Shown here: positions 7,581 through 16,775 of the stretch, one piece after another
Numbering within the stretch: position 1 is the first letter of the stretch
Layout: every line of letters starts with the position of its first letter
Program-made: the position numbers and the translations under genes
The notes under the pieces: generated by a model
Databases searched by the model: none
Told to the model about the DNA's origin: nothing
The model's input: only the letters and a program-made list of their open reading frames with translations
Source: an uncultured Maricaulis sp.
GTDB taxonomy: Bacteria; Pseudomonadota; Alphaproteobacteria; Caulobacterales; Maricaulaceae
NCBI RefSeq assembly: GCF_947259345.1
Contig: NZ_CAMYLS010000029.1
Coordinates: 1-64,000, forward strand
Length of the DNA stretch: 64,000 bases
Reading direction: 5' to 3'

Positions 7581-8840
7581 ATGAGCGAATACCGTTACAA
7601 GATGCCCGATGTCGGCGAAGGGATCGTCGAGGCGGAAATCGTCGAATGGCACGTCAAGGAAGGCGACAGTGTCGCCGAGGATCAGCATGTCCTCGACGTG
7701 ATGACCGACAAGGCCACGGTTGAAATTCCCTGTGCCGTCAATGGCAAGGTGACCAAGCTGGTCGGCGCGCCGGGCGATGTCATCGCGGTTGGCACGGAGA
7801 TCATGTTCATCGCCGTCGACGGGGCTGTTCCCGCCGAGGACGAGGCTCCGGCGGACGAGGCCAAGCCCGCCGAACCGGCCAAGCCGGCGGCGCCGAAAGC
7901 CGCAGAACCGGTCGCCGCAGCCGAAGCGCCGTCGATTGCCAGCCGTTCCGGCGGCGAGCGTCCGCTGGCCAGCCCGGCCGTTCGCAAGCGCGCCCTGGAA
8001 GCCGATATCGACCTGGCCAATGTGCCGGGGACCGGCCCGGCCGGTCGCATCACGCATGATGACCTGGACGATTTCATCAAGTCCGGCGGCCGCCTCGTGG
8101 CCCGTTCGGGCTCGGGCAGTTCATCGGTCCGGGCACCGCGCACCGGCGTGACCGAGGAGAAGGTGATCGGCCTGCGCCGTCGCATCTCCGACAATATGTC
8201 CCACGCCCAGCGCACCATTCCCGATATCGCCTATGTCGAGGAAATCGACGTCACGGCGCTGGAAGAGCTGCGCGCCCATCTCAACGCCACCAAGTCGGAT
8301 GACCAGGCCAAGCTGACCTTCATCCCCTTCCTGGTCATGGCGCTGACCAAGGCGCTGCCGAAGACGCCGCAGGCCAATGCCCATTTCGATGGCGAGGCCA
8401 TGCTGCTGACCAAGTATGATGCCGTTCATTGCGGTGTTGCTGCGGCGACGCCAAACGGTCTCATGGTGCCGGTGATCAAGCATGCCGAGAGCCTCGATAT
8501 CTGGCAGATCGCGGCCGAGCTGCGGCGTCTGGCCGGTGCGGCCAAGGACGGCAAGGCAACCAAGGACGAGCTCACGGGTTCGACCATCACCATCACCTCG
8601 CTGGGGGCGATTGGTGGCTTGGTCACCACACCCATCCTCAACGCGCCGGAAACCGCCATTATCGGCGTCAACAAGATGCAGACCCTGCCGCGCTACAATG
8701 CCGAAGGCGTGGTCGTGCCGCGCAAGCTGATGAACCTGTCGAGCTGCTTCGATCACCGCATTGTCGACGGCTATGAAGCCGCCATGCTGATCCAGGCGGT
8801 CAAGGGCTATCTGGAAAACCCGGCGACGCTGTTCATGTGA
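7581..8840 (+). CDS. bkdB: Dihydrolipoyl branched-chain acyltransferase E2
   Basis: A 419-residue, three-domain E2. The N-terminal lipoyl domain has the lipoylated Lys in MTDKATVEIP (K44). An Ala/Pro/Glu-rich linker (about 85-125) follows, then the E1/E3-binding domain (LASPAVRKRALEADIDL..., about 129-166) and the catalytic acyltransferase domain with FDHRIVDGYEAA (H392, D396). It moves the branched acyl group from lipoamide to CoA and forms the core of the complex. The GGAGG ribosome site lies 8 nt before the ATG. The stop is followed after 9 nt by a 26-bp perfect hairpin that may end or stabilise the operon mRNA. Confidence 0.93.
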   Translation: MSEYRYKMPDVGEGIVEAEIVEWHVKEGDSVAEDQHVLDVMTDKATVEIPCAVNGKVTKLVGAPGDVIAVGTEIMFIAVDGAVPAEDEAPADEAKPAEPAKPAAPKAAEPVAAAEAPSIASRSGGERPLASPAVRKRALEADIDLANVPGTGPAGRITHDDLDDFIKSGGRLVARSGSGSSSVRAPRTGVTEEKVIGLRRRISDNMSHAQRTIPDIAYVEEIDVTALEELRAHLNATKSDDQAKLTFIPFLVMALTKALPKTPQANAHFDGEAMLLTKYDAVHCGVAAATPNGLMVPVIKHAESLDIWQIAAELRRLAGAAKDGKATKDELTGSTITITSLGAIGGLVTTPILNAPETAIIGVNKMQTLPRYNAEGVVVPRKLMNLSSCFDHRIVDGYEAAMLIQAVKGYLENPATLFM

Positions 8841-8849
8841 GCTGGCGAA

Positions 8850-8905
8850 GGGGACAGGTATAATTAACGCGCCTCGACCGAGGCGCGTTAATTATACCTG
8901 TCCCC
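8850..8905. repeat. Long perfect hairpin repeat, copy 1
   Basis: A 26-bp perfect inverted repeat (8850-8875 / 8880-8905) with the 4-nt loop GACC. The arms begin GGGGACAGGTATAATTA and end TAATTATACCTGTCCCC. The outer 16 positions match copy 2 at 12212 except one base, but the inner stems differ. The conserved GGGGACAGGTA tip and variable core resemble REP-type elements mobilised by RAYT/IS200-like transposases; none is encoded nearby. It lies immediately after the E2 gene. Confidence 0.8.
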
Positions 8906-8975
8906 ATTCATCTCCAGACATTGCCGCGATCGCGGCAATCCACCTCGCCCATCAAGCGCGAGGACCTTGTCGGTC

Positions 8976-10481
8976 CTACCCCCAATCGCCCGGCAGCAGC
9001 GCGTCCGGCATGTTCTGATAGCTGACCGGGCGCAGGAAGCGGCGGATGGACATCGTGCCAACCGAGGTGGCGCCGAAATTGGTCGAGGCCGGGTAGGGAC
9101 CGCCATGGACCATGGAGTCGCAGACCTCGACACCGGTCGGGAAGCCATTGGTCAGGATGCGACCGGCCTTGCGTTCCAGCACCGGCATCAGCTTTTGACC
9201 CAGCGCCGTATCGCCGTCTTCCATGTGCAGGGTCGCTGTCAGCTGGCCTTGCAGGGAGTGAGCGACTTTCAGCATTTCCGCCTCGTCCTTGACCGTGACC
9301 ACGAGGCCGAGCGGACCGAAGACTTCCTCGCCGAGGACCTCGTTCTTGAGCCAGTCCTCGCCGGTGGTGACGAAGAGATAGGGCGTGGCATTGCGCAGGT
9401 CGCAGGTCGTGGTCAGGACTTCGCGGACGCCGGCCGTGCCACGGATCACGTCGCGGCCCTTCTGGTAGGCGCTGGCGATGCCGTCGGTGAGCATGGTCTG
9501 CGGGCCGACTTCGCCGAGACCGGCGACCGCGGCTTGGATGAAGCTTTCAGCCTCAGGGCCGTCAATGACCACGGCGATGCCGGGATTGGTGCAGAATTGC
9601 CCGGCGCCCATGGTCAGGGAGCCGGCCCAGCCAGTGCCGATCGTCTCGGCGCGCGTCGCCATGGCGGCGGGCAGCAGGAACATCGGATTGACCGAGCCCA
9701 GCTCGCCGAAGAAGGGGATGGGTTCCGGACGCGCGGCACACAGGTCGAACAGGGCGCGACCACCGGCCAGCGAACCGGTGAAGCCGACTGCCTTGATCAG
9801 CGGATGCTCGACCACGGCCTGGCCGACCTTGCGGTCACCGCCCTGGATCTGGCTGAATACGCCGGGATGGACGCCGCAGGCCTTGATGGCCGCGTCTATG
9901 GCTTGGGCAACAAGGTCACCCGTGCCGGGATGGGCAGAGTGCCCTTTGACCACGACCGGGCAACCGGCGGCCAGGGCCGCGGCGGTGTCGCCACCGGCGG
10001 TGGAGAAGGCGAGCGGGAAATTGGACGCGCCGAAGACGGCGACCGGGCCAACCGGACGCTGGACGAGCTTGATATCCGGGCGCGGCAGGGGCTGGCGATC
10101 AGGCAGGGCGGCATCGTGGCGCGTGTCCAGATAATCGCCCTTCAGGATGTGCTCGGCGAAGAGGCGAAGTTGTCCGACCGTGCGGCCGCGCTCGCCATTG
10201 AGGCGCGCCTCCGGCAGGCCGGTTTCCTGGGTGCCGATCTCGGTAATCGCCTCGCCGCGCGCGTCAATCTCGTCGGCAATGGTGTTGAGGAATTTGGCGC
10301 GGTCCTCGCGCGAGGAGTAGCCATAGGACCAGAAGGCTTCCTCAGCGGCATGACAGGCCTGGTCGACCAGATCCGGCGTGCCGACCGCGAAGTCGTGAGA
10401 CGGGCCGTGGGCCGGGCTGGAGGTGAAGCTGGTATCGCTGCCGACCCAGTTTCCGGCGACAAGGTGTTTCCCGATGATCAT
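8976..10481 (-). CDS. NADP-dependent 2-oxoglutarate semialdehyde dehydrogenase-type ALDH
   Basis: A 501-residue aldehyde dehydrogenase with the cofactor-binding FGASNFPLAFSTAGGDTA, the general-base Glu in FFGELGSVNPMF and the catalytic Cys in MGAGQFCTNPG. This wording (GASNFPLAFS, VVVKGHSAHPGTG, GQFCTNPG) is typical of alpha-ketoglutaric semialdehyde dehydrogenases, which finish pentose, hexarate or hydroxyproline breakdown. No sugar or hydroxyproline pathway genes adjoin, so the physiological substrate is unproved. The gene lies opposite to, and between, the E2 and E3 genes. GAGGA precedes the ATG. The 289 nt up to the E3 start hold both promoters, but I see no clear consensus there. Confidence 0.83.
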   Translation of the reverse strand: MIIGKHLVAGNWVGSDTSFTSSPAHGPSHDFAVGTPDLVDQACHAAEEAFWSYGYSSREDRAKFLNTIADEIDARGEAITEIGTQETGLPEARLNGERGRTVGQLRLFAEHILKGDYLDTRHDAALPDRQPLPRPDIKLVQRPVGPVAVFGASNFPLAFSTAGGDTAAALAAGCPVVVKGHSAHPGTGDLVAQAIDAAIKACGVHPGVFSQIQGGDRKVGQAVVEHPLIKAVGFTGSLAGGRALFDLCAARPEPIPFFGELGSVNPMFLLPAAMATRAETIGTGWAGSLTMGAGQFCTNPGIAVVIDGPEAESFIQAAVAGLGEVGPQTMLTDGIASAYQKGRDVIRGTAGVREVLTTTCDLRNATPYLFVTTGEDWLKNEVLGEEVFGPLGLVVTVKDEAEMLKVAHSLQGQLTATLHMEDGDTALGQKLMPVLERKAGRILTNGFPTGVEVCDSMVHGGPYPASTNFGATSVGTMSIRRFLRPVSYQNMPDALLPGDWG

Positions 10482-10770
10482 GGCATGTCCTCAGCTTGCT
10501 GTCCGGCTGTCATGCCTTAATTGTCTGAGTTATTCAACCGGCCAGATTGGCTTGTTTCATGGGTGGGTTGATCGCACGCAGCGTGTCAGCGACATGATTG
10601 GACTGTCTGGCATGGATGCAGCTGTCTGCGCGGGTGTCGGTGGTGTTCAGGCATCCCGCGAGCCGGTTGGGCGAGGCTCAGTCTGCCCCCTTTCCCTTTA
10701 TCCGCCGAACCGCTAAATCCATCCCCGGAAAACGCGGTTTCGTGCTTTGATCTTCCAAGGAGCGCCTGTG

Positions 10771-12201
10771 ATGCAGACACGGTCTTGCCAAGTCCTCATT
10801 GTCGGTGGTGGCCCGGGTGGCTATCCGGCCGCCATACGTGCCGGCCAGCTGGGTCTGGATACCATCATTGTCGACAAGCACGGTCTGGGCGGGACCTGCC
10901 TCAATCGCGGCTGTATCCCCTCCAAGGCGATGATCCACGCCGCCACCAAATACGAGGACATGGCCAAGCATGCGGACAGCGATGTGCTGGGTATCTCGCT
11001 CGCCGAAGCGCCCAAGCTCGACATGGGCAAGCTGGTGGGCTGGAAGGACGGCATCGTCTCCAAGCTCACAGGTGGGGTTGGCCAGCTGATCAAGGCCGCC
11101 GGCGCCGAGCATATTGCCGGCTGGGCCGAATTCTCCAACGCCAAGACCTGTGTCGTCACACAGGAAGACGGCGAAAAGGTCGAGATCACGGCCGAGAACG
11201 TCATCCTGGCGACCGGGTCGGTCGAGGTTGAACTGCCCTTCCTGCCCTTCGGTGAGACTGTGATCGGCTCGACCGATGCGCTCGACCTGTCCGAGCTGCC
11301 GGAAAAACTGGTCGTGGTCGGGGCCGGCTATATCGGTCTGGAACTTGGCATCGCCTTCCGCAAGCTGGGCTCGGAGGTCACCTTCATCGAGGCCTCCGAG
11401 GGCATCCTGCCGCTCTATGACAAGGAGATCACGCGTCCGATCACCATGTGGCTGAAGAAGCACAAGGTCGATGTGAACCTGTCCTGCAAGGCCAAGGGCG
11501 TCACCGAGAAGAATGGCAAGACCATTCTCGAATATGAGGACGCCAAGGGCGCGGCGCAGTCCATCGAAGCCGACAAGATCCTTGTCGCGGTCGGTCGCAA
11601 GGCCTGCCTGGACGGCTGGGGGCTCGACAAGATGGGCCTCGACCTGGATGGCGGGAAATTCATCAAGGTCGACAATCAGTGCCGCACCGGCATGCGCGGC
11701 GTCTTTGCCATTGGCGATGTCGTCGGCGAGCCGCTGCTGGCGCACAAGGCGACGGCCCAAGGCGAGATGGTCGCCGAGATCATTGCCGGTCATCGCCGCG
11801 TCCATGATCCGGTCTCCATCGCTGCCGTCTGCTTTACCGAGCCGGAAGTCGTCGGCGTCGGCCTGACGCCGGACGAGGCCAAGGCGAAGGGCGAAGAGAT
11901 CATCACCGGCAAATTCCCGCTCGCCGCCTCAGGTCGTTACCTGTCGATGGAAGCGGGCACGGATGGTGGCTTTGTCCGTGTCACCGCGCGCAAGGACGAC
12001 CATGTCATCCTCGGCATCCACGCCGTTGGCACCCATGTCTCCGAATTGTCAGGCGAGTTCGCCCTGGCGGTCGAAATGGGCGCCCGCCTCGACGACATCG
12101 CCGGCACGATCCACGTCCACCCGACGCTGACCGAAGGCTTCGCCGAAGCCGCCCTCACGGCGCTGGGCCACCCGATCCATATTTCTGCGCCGAAGAAGTA
12201 G
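10771..12201 (+). CDS. lpdV: Dihydrolipoyl dehydrogenase E3
   Basis: The product has 476 residues from the ATG at 10771, with AAGGAG 8 nt upstream. TTG and GTG codons further 5' are less likely starts. This FAD flavoprotein reoxidises dihydrolipoamide with NAD. It has an N-terminal FAD Rossmann motif (VGGGPGGYPAAIRAGQLG), the redox disulfide GGTCLNRGCIPSK (C43/C48), an NAD-binding GAGYIGLELG and the C-terminal His-Glu pair HPTLTE (H450, E455). Its place after the bkd genes suggests it is the E3 of this complex. The intervening antisense dehydrogenase means it has its own promoter. A second hairpin repeat follows 10 nt after the stop. Confidence 0.9.
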   Translation: MQTRSCQVLIVGGGPGGYPAAIRAGQLGLDTIIVDKHGLGGTCLNRGCIPSKAMIHAATKYEDMAKHADSDVLGISLAEAPKLDMGKLVGWKDGIVSKLTGGVGQLIKAAGAEHIAGWAEFSNAKTCVVTQEDGEKVEITAENVILATGSVEVELPFLPFGETVIGSTDALDLSELPEKLVVVGAGYIGLELGIAFRKLGSEVTFIEASEGILPLYDKEITRPITMWLKKHKVDVNLSCKAKGVTEKNGKTILEYEDAKGAAQSIEADKILVAVGRKACLDGWGLDKMGLDLDGGKFIKVDNQCRTGMRGVFAIGDVVGEPLLAHKATAQGEMVAEIIAGHRRVHDPVSIAAVCFTEPEVVGVGLTPDEAKAKGEEIITGKFPLAASGRYLSMEAGTDGGFVRVTARKDDHVILGIHAVGTHVSELSGEFALAVEMGARLDDIAGTIHVHPTLTEGFAEAALTALGHPIHISAPKK

Positions 12202-12211
12202 TGCTGATATT

Positions 12212-12256
12212 GGGGACAGGTACAATTAACGCCGCGCGCTAATTGTACCTGTCCCC
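12212..12256. repeat. Long hairpin repeat, copy 2
   Basis: A 21-bp inverted repeat (12212-12232 / 12236-12256) with one mismatch and a 3-nt loop. The arms begin GGGGACAGGTACAATTA and end TAATTGTACCTGTCCCC. It is the sibling of the hairpin at 8850, with the same outer sequence and a shorter, different core. It sits just after the E3 stop codon, as copy 1 sits after E2. Confidence 0.78.
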
Positions 12257-12331
12257 AGTCTGCTGGCGGCTCTGAACCTTTCGCTCGTCGCTGACGTCTC
12301 TATATAGAGGCCATGATCAGGGGTGTGCGTG

Positions 12332-12826
12332 ATGGACGATAACGGCAGTTTCCTTTCCGGCATCATTGGCGCCGACCAGGCGATGGTCGGCGAAGGCATG
12401 GGCTGTGTCTCTTTCGAGGCCGCCTTCCTGCGCCGGATCGAACCGGGCCCGGCCGATATCGACGAGCTCGGCCACGTCAATAATGTCGTCTATCTGCGCT
12501 GGGTCCAGGACATCGCCATCACGCACTGGCACGCCGTCGCCCCGGACGACATGGTGAGTGGCGAGGTCTGGGTGGCGCTCAAGCACACGATTGAGTATCG
12601 CGACCCGATCCTGCCCGGCGAAACCGCCGAGATCCGCACCTGGCTCGGCAAGGTCCACGGACCGCGCTTTGACCGCCATGTCGATATCCGCAAACCCGGC
12701 GCCAAACGTTTTTCCGCCCGCGCCACCACGGAATGGTGCCGCATCGGCCGCGACAGCCGCCGCCCGATGCGGATCGGCGAGGATGTGATGGCGGCGTTCG
12801 GTCTGGTCGGGCTGGAGTTGGGGTAG
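12332..12826 (+). CDS. Acyl-CoA thioesterase, 4HBT hot-dog fold
   Basis: The product has 164 residues from the ATG at 12332; a GTG at 12323 is possible but poorly supported. The hot-dog signature is seen as DIDELGHVNNVVYLRWVQDIA, in which the Asp is the usual catalytic residue of 4-hydroxybenzoyl-CoA/YbgC-type thioesterases. The central beta strands (IEYRDPILPGETAEIRTWL) follow the family pattern. It hydrolyses an acyl-CoA in the cytosol; chain length and substrate are unknown. It follows the E3 gene and its hairpin repeat by 75 nt. A link to branched acyl-CoA homeostasis is only suggested by position. Confidence 0.82.
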   Translation: MDDNGSFLSGIIGADQAMVGEGMGCVSFEAAFLRRIEPGPADIDELGHVNNVVYLRWVQDIAITHWHAVAPDDMVSGEVWVALKHTIEYRDPILPGETAEIRTWLGKVHGPRFDRHVDIRKPGAKRFSARATTEWCRIGRDSRRPMRIGEDVMAAFGLVGLELG

Positions 12827-12829
12827 GCC

Positions 12830-13897
12830 TTAAAGCCGCTCTACCACACCCAGCTCTTCCGCCGCCTTGTTCAGCTGCCTGATGGTGACTTCATCCATCG
12901 GGATGCCTTCCTTGGCGCGTTTGCCGGCAATGGCGCGTTCCGGGTCGCCGGGATAGAGGACGGGACTGTCCCAATCCATGGGTGGAGAGGCGAGGGCATA
13001 GCGGGCCATGGCGTCGGTCTCGGCCTTCATCCAGTCGGTATCGCCGAAGGCCGCCGGGTCGATGAAGATCGAGAACAGGCCGTTTGTGATGCCGCCCTTG
13101 CGCGTCGTGCCCGGCTGGATCGTGCCGCCACCGCCCAGCACACCGGCCAGGAGTTCACAGGCGAAGGCGAGGCCATAGCCCTTGTGCTTGCCCAGCGGGG
13201 TGAGGGCGCCCTCCAGTTCAAACCCGGCCATGCCGCCGGGGTCGGTTGTGGGCATGCCGCGTTTGTCGATCAGGGACCCGCTCGGCACCGCCACGCCGCG
13301 ATTGGCCGCGAGGCGTACCTTGCCCAGGGCGATCTGGCTGGTCGCCATGTCGAGCAGGAAGGCGGGTCGGCTCGGCGTCGCCGGATAACCGATACAGACC
13401 GGATTGGTGCCAAAACGCGCATCCGAGCCGCGATAGGGGGCGACCAGGGGCGCATGGTCGGTGACATTCACGAAGTGCAACGAGACCAGACCGGCGGCGG
13501 CCGCCTGTTCGGCATAGGCGCCGATCCGGCCGAGATGATGGACATGGCCCAGCGTCGCCGCCGCCAGCCCGTGCTCGCTGGCCTTGACGCAGGCCCGCTC
13601 TACCAGGCGTCGCCCGGCCGGCGCCCCCCAGCCGCCATCAGCATTGATGCGCAGGATCACGCTGGTATTGGCCAGGACCTGTTCCGAAGCCTCCAGATTG
13701 ACCAGTCCTCGCTTCATGTGTCGGGCGTAAGCGGGCACCAGGCCCGCACCATGGCTGTCATGTCCCTTGAGATTGGCATCAACCAGATGGGCAGCGACGC
13801 AGGCGGCGTCGTCCGGTCTGGCGCCACCGGCACACAAAAGCGTGGTGCAGAACGCCTTTAAATCAGTCGGGTTCAGGCGGTGTTCCGGTGCGCTCAT
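12830..13897 (-). CDS. Ldh2 family malate/L-lactate-type dehydrogenase
   Basis: A 355-residue NAD(P)-dependent oxidoreductase of the Ldh2/MDH2 fold, distinct from classical lactate dehydrogenases. Diagnostic stretches are GHDSHGAGLVPAYARHM, TLGHVHHLGRIGAYAEQAA, ARFGTNPVCIGYP and GKHKGYGLAFACELLAG. Members act on malate, L-lactate, ureidoglycolate, sulfolactate or delta-pyrroline/piperideine carboxylates, so the substrate is undecided. It converges on the thioesterase gene with 3 nt between stops. The upstream 336-nt AT-rich spacer should hold its promoter. No neighbour restricts the pathway. Confidence 0.82.
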   Translation of the reverse strand: MSAPEHRLNPTDLKAFCTTLLCAGGARPDDAACVAAHLVDANLKGHDSHGAGLVPAYARHMKRGLVNLEASEQVLANTSVILRINADGGWGAPAGRRLVERACVKASEHGLAAATLGHVHHLGRIGAYAEQAAAAGLVSLHFVNVTDHAPLVAPYRGSDARFGTNPVCIGYPATPSRPAFLLDMATSQIALGKVRLAANRGVAVPSGSLIDKRGMPTTDPGGMAGFELEGALTPLGKHKGYGLAFACELLAGVLGGGGTIQPGTTRKGGITNGLFSIFIDPAAFGDTDWMKAETDAMARYALASPPMDWDSPVLYPGDPERAIAGKRAKEGIPMDEVTIRQLNKAAEELGVVERL

Positions 13898-14233
13898 CTC
13901 CGACCCGGTCTCCCTGTTTCAATAAACGGGCAATATGCATAAGATTTGTGTGCGGGCATTAGGGATTTATTAAGCATAGATCAGATCGAAACCTGTCACA
14001 TTTTGGCACAAAACGGGATCTCAAATGCAAGAAGCGTCATAACTATATGATTTTATTGATATAAAAAACGGGCTCAAAAGCCGCCTTTTCCGCTTCGGTT
14101 TAAACGTTTGGCAACCGCTCTCCTGCATTATCCATCTCGTCGGGCAGCAAACGACCCGCACGAATTCAACACGGCGTTCGAACACGGGGAAGAATCCCGG
14201 ACGCGCCACTTTAAAATGGATGAAGGGTAAGTC
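13898..14233. other. 336-nt AT-rich divergent intergenic region
   Basis: This spacer separates the Ldh2-type gene from the TonB-C gene and is clearly more AT-rich than its surroundings between about 13920 and 14110. I find no credible gene, strong hairpin or confident -35/-10 pair. An open frame of 62 codons on the minus strand has no coding character. It presumably carries both divergent promoters and the AAGGG ribosome site just before 14234. Confidence 0.5.
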
Positions 14234-14566
14234 ATGAAAAAGACGGGAACCATGATTCTGGCAGCCGCAATGTCGGCTCTGGCTTTCACTGCGGCTCCGG
14301 CACTGGCTCAGGACCGCGAGCGCACCGCAGTGGAAGCTCCGGAATATCCGCGGGGCGCTGAGCGTCGCGGCATCGAAGGCTACGCTGTGGTCGAATATAC
14401 CGTGGCCGAAGACGGCTCGGTTGCCGAAGCCACGGTCGTTGAAGCCGAGCCGGAAGGCGTGTTCGATCGCGCCGTCCTGCGGGCCATCGAAGGCTGGGAA
14501 TATGCTCCGGCCGCGTCGGCAACCGCCGGTGTCCAGCAGCGTTTCGACTTTAACCTCGGCGGCTAA
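14234..14566 (+). CDS. Periplasmic stand-alone TonB C-terminal domain protein
   Basis: A 110-residue protein with a signal peptide (MKKTGTMILAAAMSALAFTAAPALAQ, cleaved near residue 26). The remainder is almost exactly one TonB C-terminal domain: EYPRGAERRGIEGYAVVEYTVAEDGSV, AVLRAIEGWEYAPA and QQRFDFNLGG. Unlike true TonB it has no membrane anchor or proline-rich periplasmic linker, so it cannot transduce energy from ExbBD by itself. Such orphan domains are frequent in Caulobacterales-type genomes and their role is poorly known. The ribosome site AAGGG is 6 nt from the ATG, and a hairpin terminator follows at 14633. Confidence 0.8.
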   Translation: MKKTGTMILAAAMSALAFTAAPALAQDRERTAVEAPEYPRGAERRGIEGYAVVEYTVAEDGSVAEATVVEAEPEGVFDRAVLRAIEGWEYAPAASATAGVQQRFDFNLGG

Positions 14567-14632
14567 GGCCCGGAGGCAAAGCGCTAATCAGCGAAAGAAC
14601 TGAAAAGCGTTTACCATAATAAGAATTCATTT

Positions 14633-14664
14633 ACGGCGGCGCGTTAGCGTCGCCGTATCCTTTT
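14633..14664 (+). terminator. Rho-independent terminator
   Basis: A 10-bp stem ACGGCGGCGC / GCGTCGCCGT with one G-U pair and the 4-nt loop GTTA is followed by ATCCTTTT. It ends the TonB-C transcript and lies only 32 nt before the chemoreceptor ATG at 14696. Confidence 0.65.
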
Positions 14665-14695
14665 GTATCGGGGCATTAACCCTAGGGGCCTTGCC

Positions 14696-16753
14696 ATGAA
14701 TTCTGTGTTCGCCAAATTCCTCGACAAGACGACCAGTATCCGGGTCCGGCTTCTGGCCGCCTTCGGGCTGACGTCTGTGATGACCCTGGTCGCCGCGATC
14801 GTCGGTGTGACCGGCTTCAACTCGGCCAATTACGCCGTCGAGCAGATCGCCAATCGCGCCATTCCAGAAACCCAGCTGGTGGATGCCCTGTCGGAAGACA
14901 GTGTCGGTCTGAGCGAGGCGCTCGCCGTTTTCGCGGGGTCCACGACCGTCGAAGCCCGACTCGACAACTACAACCGCGTCGTCGGCTACCGCGATTCCCT
15001 GACCGAAGAGCTCGAACAGCTCCAGGCGCTCGCCGGCGCTGGTGAAACCGCCGCCCTGGAGGCTGCCGTCGCCGACCTGAACGAGCTGGTCGAGAGCATG
15101 AATGAAGTGGTCGAGCGCCGCCTGCAGATCCGTGATCGACGCTGGTATGTCACCTCTCAAGCGCGTGAGGCTCGCACCGATCTGGCAGACAGCGTCGAAG
15201 GCGCCCTGGATTCCAGCGACGAGGCCGATATTGAAAGCCTGTTGCGCGCCCTGCTCGCTGCCAACCAGATCATGATCCAGTTCAACGAAGTCGACACATC
15301 GGCTTCCACCGGTGAAGTCGATGCAGTTTTCGACCGCTTCGATGAAGCGGCTGGCGAGCTGGACGTCAATTTCGCCATTCTCGGCCCGATCGTGACCGAC
15401 GTCATGCAGACCCAGGCCGACACGCTCATCAATTTCGGTGAAGGCGATGCTGGCGTGTTCGAGCTGCGCAAGGCCGAGCTGGCCGCCGTTGCCGCAGCCG
15501 AAGTGGTGGCCGAGGAAGCCCGTATCTCCGCAGAAACCCTTCTGACCAGTGTTCAGGACTTCAAGACCCAGGTGGCTGGCCGCGTGAGCGATGCCACTGC
15601 TGCGGCGGACACCGCGGTGATCACCGGTCGTATCCTGCTGATTGCCATCGCCGCCATCGGCCTCGTCGTCGCCGCCGCTATCGGATTCTTCTACGTCAAT
15701 AACATGCTGCTCAAGCGCCTCAGCGCCATGGCCCGCACTATGGGCGCACTGGCCGAGGGCAATAGCGACGTCAATCTCGGCTTCAACCCGGGCAAGGATG
15801 AAATCGGGGACATGGCGCGCTCGGTGGATGTCTTCCGCCAGAACGCCATCGAACGGGCCCGCCTCGAGGCGGAGACCGAAGAAGAACGCCGGATGAAGGA
15901 AAAGCGTTCGGCAGCCGTTGAAAGCCTGATCCAGGTCTTCGAACAAGCGTCCAGCGACGCGCTGACCCAGGTCGCCGAAGCCGCCACGCGCATGGAAACC
16001 TCGGCCCGCGCCATGAGCTCGACCGCTGCTGCCACGACCGGCAAGTCCGCGGCTGTTGCCCAGGCGTCGGAAGGCGCATCCCAGAACGTTCAGACCGTGG
16101 CGGCTGCGGCCGAGGAAATGGTGTCGTCAATCGGCGAGATCTCGCAGCAGATCTCCCGTTCCACCGACATCGCCAATTCCGCTGTGGACCAGGTCGAACA
16201 GACCAATGGCGATGTCCAGCGTCTCGATGACGCGGCCAAGTCGATCGACAATATCGTCAGCCTCATCAACGATATTGCCGAACAGACCAATCTCCTGGCC
16301 CTGAACGCCACCATCGAGGCGGCGCGCGCCGGTGAAGCCGGCAAGGGCTTCGCGGTCGTGGCCTCCGAGGTCAAGGCGCTGGCCAGCCAGACCGGCGCGG
16401 CGACGCAGAACATCTCCGAGCACATCTCGGGCATCCAGGGCGCGACCGCCAAGGCCGTCGAAGCCATGTCCTCGATCGGTGGTACGATCCACGAGATGAG
16501 CGAGATTGCCACCGCCATTGCCGCCGCGATGGAAGAGCAGCGGGCCGCGGCTGGTGAGATCACCCGCTCGGCCCAGGAAGCGGCCGATGGTACCAGCCAG
16601 GTCTTCACCAATATCCAGGAAGTCGATCAGGCAACCTCGGAAACCGGTGAGAGCGCAGGCGAAGTGCTTGAAGCATCCCTGGCCGTGTCGCGGCAGTCGG
16701 ACTCGCTCAAGAGTGCGGTTGAACAATTCCTCCAGGAGGTCCGTGCGGCCTAA
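14696..16753 (+). CDS. Methyl-accepting chemotaxis protein
   Basis: The product has 685 residues from the ATG at 14696, after AGGGG. A TTG 11 codons earlier lies in the terminator and is rejected. TM1 is at about residues 14-40. A long, mostly helical periplasmic sensor with acidic coiled character follows, then TM2 at about 308-335 ([20 protein letters not shown]). A HAMP domain ([21 protein letters not shown]) leads into the cytoplasmic signalling rod, whose hairpin tip has [19 protein letters not shown] (about 529-547), the CheA/CheW contact. It ends in VRAA with no CheR-binding pentapeptide. No che genes adjoin. The ligand is unknown. Confidence 0.92.
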   Translation: MNSVFAKFLDKTTSIRVRLLAAFGLTSVMTLVAAIVGVTGFNSANYAVEQIANRAIPETQLVDALSEDSVGLSEALAVFAGSTTVEARLDNYNRVVGYRDSLTEELEQLQALAGAGETAALEAAVADLNELVESMNEVVERRLQIRDRRWYVTSQAREARTDLADSVEGALDSSDEADIESLLRALLAANQIMIQFNEVDTSASTGEVDAVFDRFDEAAGELDVNFAILGPIVTDVMQTQADTLINFGEGDAGVFELRKAELAAVAAAEVVAEEARISAETLLTSVQDFKTQVAGRVSDATAAADTAVITGRILLIAIAAIGLVVAAAIGFFYVNNMLLKRLSAMARTMGALAEGNSDVNLGFNPGKDEIGDMARSVDVFRQNAIERARLEAETEEERRMKEKRSAAVESLIQVFEQASSDALTQVAEAATRMETSARAMSSTAAATTGKSAAVAQASEGASQNVQTVAAAAEEMVSSIGEISQQISRSTDIANSAVDQVEQTNGDVQRLDDAAKSIDNIVSLINDIAEQTNLLALNATIEAARAGEAGKGFAVVASEVKALASQTGAATQNISEHISGIQGATAKAVEAMSSIGGTIHEMSEIATAIAAAMEEQRAAAGEITRSAQEAADGTSQVFTNIQEVDQATSETGESAGEVLEASLAVSRQSDSLKSAVEQFLQEVRAA

Positions 16754-16775
16754 CTGCGAGACAACTGAAATCCGC

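Noticed and set aside
8967-10520. 517-codon plus-strand frame over the aldehyde dehydrogenase
   Set aside because: It is Gly/Arg/Asp-rich without motifs, the typical shadow of a high-GC gene; the minus-strand product has all ALDH motifs.
14021-14209. 62-codon minus-strand frame in the AT-rich gap
   Set aside because: No ribosome site, no recognisable motif and composition unlike neighbouring genes.
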